Part shown: positions 1 through 5,638 of the stretch, piece after piece
How positions within the stretch are numbered: position 1 is the stretch's first letter
How the letters are laid out: each line of letters opens with the position of its first letter
NCBI GenBank assembly: GCA_030450335.1
Contig: JAKDIS010000113.1
Location: forward strand, 1 to 7,688
From: Corynebacterium sp.
GTDB taxonomy: Bacteria; Actinomycetota; Actinomycetes; Mycobacteriales; Mycobacteriaceae
Length of the DNA: 7,688 nt
Direction: 5' to 3'
Program-made: the position numbers and the translations under genes
Notes under the pieces: generated by a model
Told to the model about the DNA's origin: nothing
What the model saw: only the letters and a program-made list of their open reading frames with translations
Databases searched by the model: none

Positions 1-98
1 GTTCAAACATCCCACGCTCGATTTCCGCCCCTGTCTCCCCGCCGCCAGAGCCACTTTGGTACCCGGCCGCCGCCGGCACGCAGGCCCGCAACGCCGAT

Positions 99-125
99 GC
101 GCCCGGGGGTGTCTGTCCCGGGCGC
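99..125. terminator. GC-rich hairpin, 9-bp perfect stem
   Basis: Arms GCGCCCGGG (99-107) and CCCGGGCGC (117-125) are exact reverse complements around a 9-nt loop. No T-tract follows on either strand, so intrinsic termination is uncertain. The hairpin lies about 50 nt ahead of aftC. It could end an upstream transcript, shape a longer aftC leader if transcription begins further left, or just reflect high GC content. Confidence 0.4.
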
Positions 126-162
126 GCCCGTGGCGGTCCCCGGGGTCGCGGCGTGAAGCCAG

Positions 163-168
163 TAGAGT
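163..168 (+). promoter_or_regulatory. Probable -10 element of the aftC-msrB operon (leaderless)
   Basis: TAGAGT fits the actinobacterial TANNNT -10 pattern and ends 8 nt before the GTG at 177, so transcription would begin at or next to that GTG. I see no clear -35 hexamer, which is common in this group. The AGGGA just before the GTG is only 2 nt away, too close to act as a Shine-Dalgarno site for it. A leaderless start at 177 is the simplest reading. Confidence 0.5.
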
Positions 169-176
169 CAGGGACC

Positions 177-1574
177 GTGACTGCAAAGATGACCCCGGCC
201 GGCTCCTCCTCCGGCAGCGCACGCCCCGGTGGCTCCGGAGACCCCGGCGACACCGGCGCCGCTGCCACATCCGGCGGGACGACTTCCCGTATGGACGCCC
301 TCCGGGACTCCCTGCGCACCCCGGCCGGTGTGCTCACCATGGCGGCCTGGCCGTTGGCCATATTCACGATGATCCACCGGGTGTTCCTCAGCCCGCAGAA
401 CAGCCACCCCACCGACGACTTCACCACCGTGTGGAACGCGCTGCACCGGTTCATCGACGGCGTCCCGGTGTACGACGAGAACTACACCTTCGTCGACCCG
501 CACTACCTCTACTCCCCCGGCGGCACGCTGCTGCTCAGCCCGCTGGCCTACCTGCCGACCTGGGATTCCGGCCGGATCCTGTTCATCTTCGCCAACGGCG
601 TCGCGGTCCTCGTGGCCCTGGCGATCCTGACGAAACTGGCCCGCCGGTCGCTGACCGGCCCGGTTCTGCCCGTGGCGGCCTTCCTGGTGTTCTCCACCGA
701 GTCGATCACCAACACCCTGCTGTTCTCCAACATCAACGGTGTGCTGCTCTTCGTCGAGGTCGTCTTCCTGTGGTGGATCCTGGTCGGCGCCGGCGACGTC
801 TCCTGGCGCTGCGGCGCCGGGACGGGGACGCGCAGCACGTGGGCCACCGTCCTGGCGGGCATCGCCGTGGGCCTGGCGATCACCGTGAAGCCGCAGTTCG
901 CCGTCCTGCTCTTCCTGCCGTTCGTGCGTCGGCAGTGGTGGGCCGTGGTCACCGGACTCGCGGTGCCGGTGGCGTTCAACCTCGCCGCCTGGCCCCTGAT
1001 GGCACGGCCCGGGGACTACCTGGACAAGCTCATGCCCTACCTCGGCGAGGTCCGGGACTACGCCAACTCCTCGGTCTCGGGGGTGGGCGTGTACTTCGGC
1101 ATGTCCGACTGGTTCGTGCTGCTGATGCGCGCACTGTTCGCCATGGGTGTGGCTGTCGCGGTGCTGGGTCTGCTGCGCTGGCGCAACTCCGACCCGCTGA
1201 TGTGGTCGGCGACGACGGCCGGCATCCTGATGACCGGGGTGTTCCTTGTCAGCTCGCTGGGCCAGATGTACTACTCGATGATGCTGATCCCGATGATCTT
1301 CACCGTGTTCTGCCGGTTCTCGGTGATGCACAACCCGGTCATCTGGGTCGGTATCTACTGGTGCATGTCGGGTGACTCCTGGAACTCCGACCGGTGGGAG
1401 TGGCCCGGGCGTATCGTCGAGTACACCCGCGGCACCGTCGGCTGGGGGCTGATCATCCTGGCCGCCGCGACGTCCGTGGTCGTCTGGCTCGTCACCGACT
1501 GGCGGCGCCAGCACCACGGTGCACCGGAAGAGGCATCAGAGAAGAACGAGCACGTAGAGCAGGAACAGAGGTAG
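177..1574 (+). CDS. aftC: Alpha-(1->3)-arabinofuranosyltransferase AftC (GT87/DUF2029-type membrane glycosyltransferase)
   Basis: AftC transfers arabinofuranose from decaprenylphosphoryl-arabinose to the growing arabinan, making the alpha-1,3 branch of arabinogalactan on the outer face of the membrane. From GTG 177 the protein has 465 residues. A Gly/Ser/Pro-rich tail of about 40 residues is followed by some ten hydrophobic segments, typical of GT-C enzymes. The diagnostic block is at residues 78-117: a TDDF motif (Asp80, Asp81) after the first membrane segment, then VDPHYLYSPGGTLL. It closely resembles mycobacterial AftC as I remember it, where an early-loop aspartate is needed for activity. 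Later blocks (TNTLLFSNING, the GVYFG loop, LGQMYYSMM) also fit. The C-terminus is a charged tail rich in Glu and His. In-frame starts at GTG 153 and ATG 189 are alternatives; 177 is chosen for its spacing from a -10 element. msrB follows after 5 nt. Other DUF2029 mannosyl- or arabinosyltransferases are less likely given the synteny. Confidence 0.93.
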   Translation: MTAKMTPAGSSSGSARPGGSGDPGDTGAAATSGGTTSRMDALRDSLRTPAGVLTMAAWPLAIFTMIHRVFLSPQNSHPTDDFTTVWNALHRFIDGVPVYDENYTFVDPHYLYSPGGTLLLSPLAYLPTWDSGRILFIFANGVAVLVALAILTKLARRSLTGPVLPVAAFLVFSTESITNTLLFSNINGVLLFVEVVFLWWILVGAGDVSWRCGAGTGTRSTWATVLAGIAVGLAITVKPQFAVLLFLPFVRRQWWAVVTGLAVPVAFNLAAWPLMARPGDYLDKLMPYLGEVRDYANSSVSGVGVYFGMSDWFVLLMRALFAMGVAVAVLGLLRWRNSDPLMWSATTAGILMTGVFLVSSLGQMYYSMMLIPMIFTVFCRFSVMHNPVIWVGIYWCMSGDSWNSDRWEWPGRIVEYTRGTVGWGLIILAAATSVVVWLVTDWRRQHHGAPEEASEKNEHVEQEQR

Positions 1575-1579
1575 CCACC

Positions 1580-2011
1580 ATGACCGAGAACAACCCCGAC
1601 GTCCGTCCCCTCGAGGACTTCTCCGCGCTGAGCGACGAGCAGTGGAAGCAGCGTCTCTCCCCGGACGAGTTCCAGGTGCTGCGCAACTCCGCCACGGAGC
1701 GGCCGTACACCAGTGAGTACACCGACTCCGAGGAGCAGGGCGTCTACGTGTGCCGTGGGTGCGGCAGCGAGCTGTTCCGCTCCACGGAGAAGTTCCACTC
1801 GCACTGCGGTTGGCCGTCGTTCTTCGACCCGGCGGACTCCGACGCGGTGGAGACCCGCGTGGACGATTCCCTCGGTACCCGACGTACCGAGGTCGTGTGC
1901 GCCACCTGCGGCGGACACCTGGGCCACGTCTTCGCCGGCGAGGGCTACGACACCCCCACCGACCTGCGTTACTGCATCAACGGCATCGCACTGCAGCTGC
2001 GCGAGGCCTGA
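1580..2011 (+). CDS. msrB: Peptide-methionine (R)-S-oxide reductase MsrB
   Basis: MsrB reduces the R epimer of methionine sulfoxide in proteins and free methionine sulfoxide, using thioredoxin as electron donor, in the cytosol. The 143-residue protein is a complete single-domain MsrB. It has two zinc-binding CxxC pairs (Cys58/Cys61 and Cys107/Cys110), the GWPSF motif at 77-81, the GHLGHVF segment at 112-118 and the catalytic cysteine in RYCINGIAL (Cys132). A further cysteine, Cys76, sits just before GWPSF. The family usually has RYCINSAAL or similar, so the GI pair is a mild variant. ATG 1580 is preceded by AGAGG (1567-1571) with 8 nt spacing, overlapping the end of aftC, so the two genes are very probably cotranscribed. 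The pairing is the same as Rv2673-Rv2674 in M. tuberculosis. A 51-nt palindrome closes the transcript downstream. Confidence 0.97.
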   Translation: MTENNPDVRPLEDFSALSDEQWKQRLSPDEFQVLRNSATERPYTSEYTDSEEQGVYVCRGCGSELFRSTEKFHSHCGWPSFFDPADSDAVETRVDDSLGTRRTEVVCATCGGHLGHVFAGEGYDTPTDLRYCINGIALQLREA

Positions 2012-2015
2012 CGCC

Positions 2016-2027
2016 GCGCCGCGGCGC
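2016..2027. repeat. 12-bp GC palindrome just after msrB
   Basis: GCGCCGCGGCGC is perfectly self-complementary and begins 4 nt after the msrB stop codon. It may be incidental in such GC-rich DNA. On the minus strand it lies directly beyond the long palindrome, so it could help halt leftward transcripts from hemQ. Confidence 0.3.
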
Positions 2028-2031
2028 ATCA

Positions 2032-2082
2032 CAGACAGTAACCCCGTAGGACGCTCCGAGCGTCCTACGGGGTTACTGTCTG
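2032..2082. terminator. Bidirectional terminator: perfect 51-nt palindrome between convergent msrB and hemQ
   Basis: Arms 2032-2056 and 2058-2082 are exact reverse complements over 25 bp around the single base C2057. In RNA the tip would open to a small loop. The middle carries the terminator-like pattern AACCCCG...CGGGGTT, so each strand reads a stem ending in GGTT, though there is no long U-tract. It lies 20 nt after the msrB stop and 10 nt after the end of hemQ as transcribed, exactly where one element would serve both genes. The outer arms (CAGACAGT/ACTGTCTG) extend well beyond a usual terminator stem. Confidence 0.88.
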
Positions 2083-2092
2083 CGGTGAGGTG

Positions 2093-2812
2093 TCAGGGCA
2101 GCTCGGCGATGAAGCCGGCGAGGTCCTCCGCATCAGCGTTCACGCGGCGGCCGGTGAAGAACGGCACCTCCTCGCGGACGTGGCGACGGGCCTCGGTGTA
2201 GCGCATCTTGTACATCAGGTCCACGATGCGGTCCAGGGTGGGGCTCTCGAAGGCGAGGATCCACTCGTAGTCGCCGAGGGCGAAGGCGGGCACGGTGTTC
2301 GCGCGGACCTCGTCGAACCCGCGGGCGGCCATGCCGTGCTCGGCGAGGATCGTGCGACGCTCCTGGTCGGGAAGCAGGTACCACTCGAAGGAGCGCACGA
2401 ACGGGTACACGGCGATCCATTCGGCCGGGTCCTCGCCCATGATGAAGGACGGCAGGTGGGACTTGTTGAACTCCGCCGGACGGTGCAGCGCGGAGTTCGA
2501 CCAGTAGCCGTCGCAGGCACGGCCCAGGGTCGTCTCCTTCAGGAAGCGACGGTAGGCACGCTGCAGGTCCTCGAACTTCTCGGCGTGCCACCAGATCATG
2601 ATGTCGGCCTCGGCACGCTGGCCGGTGAGGTCGTACACGCCGCGGACGGTGAGCTCCTCGTCGTCGTAGGACGCCAGGAAGGACGCGAAGTCCTCGGCGA
2701 CCGCGGCGCGGGCCTCCTCCCCCTCGGGCAGCTCACCGTTGCGGACCGTGAACACGGACCACATCGTGTACTGCAGCTTCTCGTTGAGCTCCCTGAAGTC
2801 GAGCTTGGCCAT
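2093..2812 (-). CDS. hemQ: Coproheme decarboxylase HemQ/ChdC (chlorite-dismutase-like fold)
   Basis: HemQ/ChdC catalyses the last step of coproporphyrin-dependent heme synthesis: hydrogen-peroxide-driven oxidative decarboxylation of coproheme to heme b in the cytosol. From ATG 2812 the protein has 239 residues, the usual size. The N-terminus [19 protein letters not shown] is typical of actinobacterial members. His119 (KSHLPSF), Tyr136 (AVYPFVR), Arg140 and His159 (LAEHGM) lie one position off the distal His118, catalytic Tyr135, Arg139 and proximal His158 that I recall for the Corynebacterium diphtheriae enzyme. This supports both the function and the start. AGGTGG (2826-2821) sits 8 nt before the ATG; a GTG at 2824 in frame is a weaker choice. 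The gene follows hemY after 95 nt that contain a likely promoter of its own and an 11-codon ORF. It is not a true chlorite dismutase, given this context and residue set. Confidence 0.96.
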   Translation of the reverse strand: MAKLDFRELNEKLQYTMWSVFTVRNGELPEGEEARAAVAEDFASFLASYDDEELTVRGVYDLTGQRAEADIMIWWHAEKFEDLQRAYRRFLKETTLGRACDGYWSNSALHRPAEFNKSHLPSFIMGEDPAEWIAVYPFVRSFEWYLLPDQERRTILAEHGMAARGFDEVRANTVPAFALGDYEWILAFESPTLDRIVDLMYKMRYTEARRHVREEVPFFTGRRVNADAEDLAGFIAELP

Positions 2813-2816
2813 GCTG

Positions 2817-2852
2817 TCAACCACCTGTCCTGTGAAAGTTGTCGTTCGTCAT
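2817..2852 (-). CDS. Possible 11-codon leaderless upstream ORF in the hemQ leader
   Basis: ATG 2852 opens [11 protein letters not shown] and ends in TGA at 2819-2817, only 4 nt before the hemQ ATG. A TAGAAT -10 hexamer ends 5 nt upstream, so an mRNA would start at or beside this ATG and could be read without a leader. The hemQ ribosome-binding site (AGGTGG) lies inside the last codons, so translation of the small ORF would run over it. That geometry would allow translational coupling or leader control of hemQ. The peptide has no recognisable features and may be chance. Alternatively the same stretch is an ordinary 40-nt 5' UTR. Confidence 0.3.
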   Translation of the reverse strand: MTNDNFHRTGG

Positions 2853-2857
2853 CCCTG

Positions 2858-2863
2858 ATTCTA
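2858..2863 (-). promoter_or_regulatory. Probable hemQ -10 element
   Basis: The minus strand reads TAGAAT, one base from the consensus TATAAT, in the gap between hemY and hemQ. The expected start point is near 2852, giving a hemQ leader of about 40 nt. The position expected for a -35 hexamer (about 2886-2881) reads GGTGGG, which is poor. This suggests hemQ can be expressed apart from hemE-hemY. Confidence 0.5.
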
Positions 2864-2877
2864 GCCGCCCGCGGGAC

Positions 2878-2901
2878 GCTCCCACCCCTTGACAGGGGAG
2901 C
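2878..2901 (-). terminator. Weak hairpin between hemY and hemQ
   Basis: CCCCT (2885-2889) pairs with AGGGG (2894-2898) around a TGAC loop, and GCT (2878-2880) pairs with AGC (2899-2901) across a 4-nt bulge. It begins a few bases after the hemY stop, followed by the hemQ promoter. With no U-tract it may only attenuate read-through from hemY into hemQ. Confidence 0.3.
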
Positions 2902-2907
2902 CGGGCG

Positions 2908-4371
2908 TCACAACTCCGCGGCGATCTTGCGTGCCGCGGCACGGCCGGTCTCGGCGCAGGCGGGTACGCCCACGCCGTGCAGGCTCGCGCCGGCCACCGC
3001 AACCCGCGGGATCTCGGAGACGGCCGACTCTGCGATACCCATGAGTTCGGTGTGGCCGACGCCGTAGACCGGCAGCCCGCCCCACCAGCGCTGGACGAAG
3101 GTCTCGGCGGGCCTGGCGGTGACCCCGGCGACCTTCTCCAGGTCGGCGATGGCGTACTCGACCAGGGTCTCGTCGTCCACCTCGAGCAGGCTGGAGTCCT
3201 GGTAGGTGCCGAAGCTGGCGCGCACGAAACCACCACGGCCGCCGTCGCGCTCGCCCAGGTGCGGCCACTTGCGTGAGGAGAAGGTGAAGGCCTTGGCGTG
3301 GGTCGGGCCGTCCGCACCGATGAGGATCCCGGAGCGCTGCGGGATGCCGGGATCACCCTCAGTCCCGCTGTAGCTCATACCCACCACCGCGGAGCTGGCG
3401 AGCTTCACCCCGCCGAGGATGTCCGCGGCGTCCGGTGCGATGTCCTTGAGCAGGACGGACGCCGTGGGTGCGGGCGTCGCCACGACGACGGCGTCCACGG
3501 TGCCGACGGGTTCGAGGTAGATCCGCCCGTTGTAGCGTCCGATCTCCTCGACCTGCGTATTCACCCGGATGTCCGCGCCGGACGCCTCCGCCAGGCGGTT
3601 GATCAGCGTGCGGTAGCCGGAAGCCATGGTGTTGAACGCCGGCCCGGCGGAACCGTCCTTCGAGGACGCAGACGCGGCCGCGCGGTCCTCGAGGACCTGC
3701 GCCACCGCCGTCGACAGGTACACGTCGTCGCCGCGTCCTGCGAGGTCGTCCATCGCCTCGGCGATCTGCGGCACGGTCGCGCGCAGGCCCAGGTCGTCGG
3801 CGGAGCAGGAGTACACCCCGCCCAGCATCGGGGAGACCAGCCGGTCGACGACCTCGTCGCAGAAACGCCGCCGCACCAGTTCGCCCACGTTGACGTCGTC
3901 GCCGACGATCCACGGCAACGCCGGGCCGTCCAGCTCCGCGTCCACCGCGGCCTGGCCCTGCGCGGTGAGCACGTCGGCCACGTCCGCGCCGCGGGCGGGA
4001 ACGCCCATCACCGTGGCGGACGGGATGTCGACCAGCTCACCGTCGACGAGGAAGGCGCTGCGTGCACCCGAGGGCGTGCGCAGCTCGGACTCCAGCCCAA
4101 GGTCAGCGACCAGCTGGGCCATGCCGGTGTGCCGGGTCAGGAACGCCTCGGCCCCCATGTCCACCGGCCCGGCGGCGAAGTCCACCGTCTTCAGTTTCCC
4201 GCCGAGACGCCCGTAGGCCTCCAGCACCAGGATCCGCGCGCCCGGGCCGAGCCGGCGGCGCAGCTCCCAGGCGGCGAACATGCCCGTCACTCCCCCGCCG
4301 ATGACCGCCACGCTCGGGCCTGCCCCGGCACCCGCGGCCTCTCCGATACCGTCTCGCTGTCCGTCACTCAC
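2908..4371 (-). CDS. hemY: Oxygen-dependent coproporphyrinogen III oxidase HemY/CgoX (protoporphyrinogen oxidase family)
   Basis: In Gram-positive bacteria this FAD enzyme oxidises coproporphyrinogen III to coproporphyrin III with molecular oxygen, releasing hydrogen peroxide. It has long been annotated as protoporphyrinogen oxidase (HemG/HemY). The protein has 487 residues, normal for the family. An 18-residue Gly/Ala-rich tail leads into the dinucleotide fold VAVIGGGVTG (21-30), then LVLEAYGRLGGK (48-59), the usual FAD-contact segment. The C-terminal FAD-contact block is VAVAGASLHGVGVPACAETG (457-476). No membrane segment is evident, in keeping with a soluble CgoX. The GTG start at 4371 overlaps the hemE stop by 4 nt (GTGA), so translation is probably coupled to hemE. 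HemQ downstream, rather than a protoporphyrin ferrochelatase, favours the CgoX role. The choice between CgoX and classical PPO activity rests on pathway context, not on residues I could check. Confidence 0.95.
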   Translation of the reverse strand: MSDGQRDGIGEAAGAGAGPSVAVIGGGVTGMFAAWELRRRLGPGARILVLEAYGRLGGKLKTVDFAAGPVDMGAEAFLTRHTGMAQLVADLGLESELRTPSGARSAFLVDGELVDIPSATVMGVPARGADVADVLTAQGQAAVDAELDGPALPWIVGDDVNVGELVRRRFCDEVVDRLVSPMLGGVYSCSADDLGLRATVPQIAEAMDDLAGRGDDVYLSTAVAQVLEDRAAASASSKDGSAGPAFNTMASGYRTLINRLAEASGADIRVNTQVEEIGRYNGRIYLEPVGTVDAVVVATPAPTASVLLKDIAPDAADILGGVKLASSAVVGMSYSGTEGDPGIPQRSGILIGADGPTHAKAFTFSSRKWPHLGERDGGRGGFVRASFGTYQDSSLLEVDDETLVEYAIADLEKVAGVTARPAETFVQRWWGGLPVYGVGHTELMGIAESAVSEIPRVAVAGASLHGVGVPACAETGRAAARKIAAEL

Positions 4372-5549
4372 AGTTCATGCACCTCCGCGAAAGCCCGGGT
4401 GATCGCATCCGGGTCGGTCTCCGGCAGTACGCCGTGACCGAGGTTGAAGACGTGTCCCAGGGCGTTGCCCTCGGCGACCGCACGGTCACCCTCGGCGATG
4501 ACGCGGGCGACCTGCTCGGCGATGACGTCCGGTCCGGCCAGCAGGATCGCCGGGTCCAGGTTGCCCTGCACCGCACGCACCGTCCGGCCCGCCGGCACCC
4601 GCGGATCGCCCGCATCGTGCGCGGCGGCGAGGTCGGCGGCCACGCGGCGCGCGGCGACGTCCATCGGCGTCTTCCAGTCCACGCCGATCATGTCCGGGCC
4701 CACGGCCGCCATCTCGCCGAGCAGCTCACCGGTGTTCACGCCGAAGTGGGTCACCGGCACACCGTAGGGACGCACCGCGGCGATGATGCGCTCGGTGTAG
4801 GGTGCGACGAACTCGCGGTAGTCGCGCAGGCTGAGGAAGCCCGCCCACGAGTCGAACAGCTGCACCGCGTCCGCCCCGGCCTCGATCTGCACCTGCAGGA
4901 ACCGCACGACCGTGGGGGTCAGCTTCTCCATCAGCGCGTGCCACAGCTGCGGCTGCGAGTACATCATCGCCTTGGTCACGCCGTGGTTCTTCGACGGGCC
5001 ACCCTCGATGAGGTAGGACGCCAGGGTGAACGGGGCGCCGGCGAAGCCGATGAGCACCTGGTCGTCGCGCAGCTCCTCGAGGATCCCGCCGATGCCCTCG
5101 ACGACCGCCTCGAGCTGTGCGGCCTCCACCACCGGCAGGGCCTGGACAGCCTCAGCCGAGCGCACCGGCGACTCCAGCACCGGGCCGCGACCGGCGACGA
5201 TGTCCACGGCCACCCCGGCGGCCTTCAGCGGCACCACGATGTCGGAGAACAGGATCGCCGCGTCCGCGTCGTGGCGGCGCACCGGTTGCATCGTGATCTC
5301 GGCGAGCAGGTCGGGACGGAAACACGAGTCGAGCATGCCGACCTCGCGGCGCAGCTCGCGGTACTCCGGCAGGGAGCGTCCCGCCTGACGCATCATCCAC
5401 GCAGGACGCCGCGACGGCGTCTCCCCGCGCACCGCCGCCAGCAGCGGCGCGTCCTGCGAGGCACGGCGGGCGGCACGCGCCGTGGCGACCGCCTCTTCAG
5501 TCGGACGGAGATCGGCGACGCCGACCGGGGACGAGTTCAGGTCAACCAT
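4368..5549 (-). CDS. hemE: Uroporphyrinogen decarboxylase HemE
   Basis: HemE removes four carboxyl groups from uroporphyrinogen III to give coproporphyrinogen III, the last step shared by the classical and coproporphyrin routes, and needs no cofactor. From ATG 5549 it has 393 residues. About 35 variable residues precede the core, which starts at LLAAVRGETPSRRP. Active-site residues known from the human enzyme have clear equivalents: Arg54 and Arg58 in MRQAGRS, Asp103 in FSDI, Tyr179 in FTLASYL, Ser234 in FDSWAG and His372 in NLGHGV. The reading frame extends upstream to 5609, but that part would run through the promoter. ATG 5549 lies 7 nt after an extended -10 and has no ribosome-binding site, so a leaderless start is likely. 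It is the first gene of the hemE-hemY(-hemQ) unit and overlaps hemY by 4 nt. It is divergent from DUF3000. Confidence 0.97.
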   Translation of the reverse strand: MVDLNSSPVGVADLRPTEEAVATARAARRASQDAPLLAAVRGETPSRRPAWMMRQAGRSLPEYRELRREVGMLDSCFRPDLLAEITMQPVRRHDADAAILFSDIVVPLKAAGVAVDIVAGRGPVLESPVRSAEAVQALPVVEAAQLEAVVEGIGGILEELRDDQVLIGFAGAPFTLASYLIEGGPSKNHGVTKAMMYSQPQLWHALMEKLTPTVVRFLQVQIEAGADAVQLFDSWAGFLSLRDYREFVAPYTERIIAAVRPYGVPVTHFGVNTGELLGEMAAVGPDMIGVDWKTPMDVAARRVAADLAAAHDAGDPRVPAGRTVRAVQGNLDPAILLAGPDVIAEQVARVIAEGDRAVAEGNALGHVFNLGHGVLPETDPDAITRAFAEVHEL

Positions 5550-5556
5550 GTCCACG

Positions 5557-5587
5557 ATTATGCCAGTTCCCGCGCGAACTACGGCAA
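5557..5587 (-). promoter_or_regulatory. hemE promoter with extended -10
   Basis: On the minus strand the order is TTGCCG (5587-5582, four of six matches to TTGACA), a 19-nt spacer and CATAAT (5562-5557, five of six), preceded by TGG, which makes an extended -10. Seven bases separate the -10 from the hemE ATG, so the transcript should start at the ATG itself. Confidence 0.6.
5565..5580. promoter_or_regulatory. Operator-like 16-nt palindrome inside the hemE promoter
   Basis: AGTTCCCGCGCGAACT is a palindrome with a single mismatched pair (C5570 against C5575): outer arms AGTTC/GAACT and an inner CGCG. It occupies most of the spacer between the -35 and extended -10 of hemE, where a bound protein would block RNA polymerase. 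It does not look like an actinobacterial LexA box, whose half-sites point the other way, nor like the AT-rich DtxR iron box. The cognate regulator is unknown. Confidence 0.35.
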
Positions 5588-5625
5588 CGACGGCGCGCCT
5601 GCGCCACACACCCCCGCCCGCCCGT

Positions 5626-5631
5626 TATGTT
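5626..5631 (+). promoter_or_regulatory. Probable -10 element of the DUF3000-rnd operon (leaderless)
   Basis: TATGTT matches TANNNT and is followed by exactly 7 nt before GTG 5639. The upstream ATG at 5627 lies inside this hexamer, which argues against it as the start codon. I see no clear -35. The promoter is back-to-back with that of hemE in an intergenic region of about 90 bp. Confidence 0.5.
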
Positions 5632-5638
5632 GGCCGGT

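Larger units (their letters stand above)
1..176. other. Intergenic region upstream of aftC
   Basis: I see no convincing gene here. All three plus-strand frames are open over most of the stretch, but the translations are low-complexity Pro/Arg/Ala text, and the first 30 bases are comparatively AT-rich, as is usual between genes. The aftC frame stays open to the left edge, so a longer aftC cannot be excluded by stop codons alone. The stretch holds a small GC inverted repeat (about 63-76), a 9-bp-stem hairpin at 99-125 and a -10-like element at 163-168. On the minus strand an ATG at 10-8 starts only three codons before the edge and cannot be judged. Confidence 0.6.

Noticed and set aside
1..10. 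Possible divergent gene starting with ATG at 10-8 on the minus strand
   Set aside because: Only three codons are inside the window and there is no good ribosome-binding site or -10; it cannot be assessed.
56..1375. Long Arg/Pro/His-rich frame overlapping aftC on the plus strand
   Set aside because: It is the out-of-phase reading of aftC; composition is typical of a GC-rich shadow frame and no domain is recognisable.
168..1517. 449-codon frame on the minus strand opposite aftC
   Set aside because: Antisense shadow rich in Gly, His, Arg and Gln, without motifs; the plus strand carries an unmistakable membrane glycosyltransferase.
2889..2894. Perfect TTGACA on the plus strand between hemY and hemQ
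   Set aside because: No -10-like hexamer lies about 17 nt downstream and no plus-strand gene follows; the motif falls in the loop of a small hairpin.
3298..4437. Plus-strand frame of 379 codons opposite hemY, and a similar 421-codon frame opposite hemE (4377-5642)
   Set aside because: Both are mirror frames of strong, motif-supported genes and have His/Arg/Gly-rich shadow composition.
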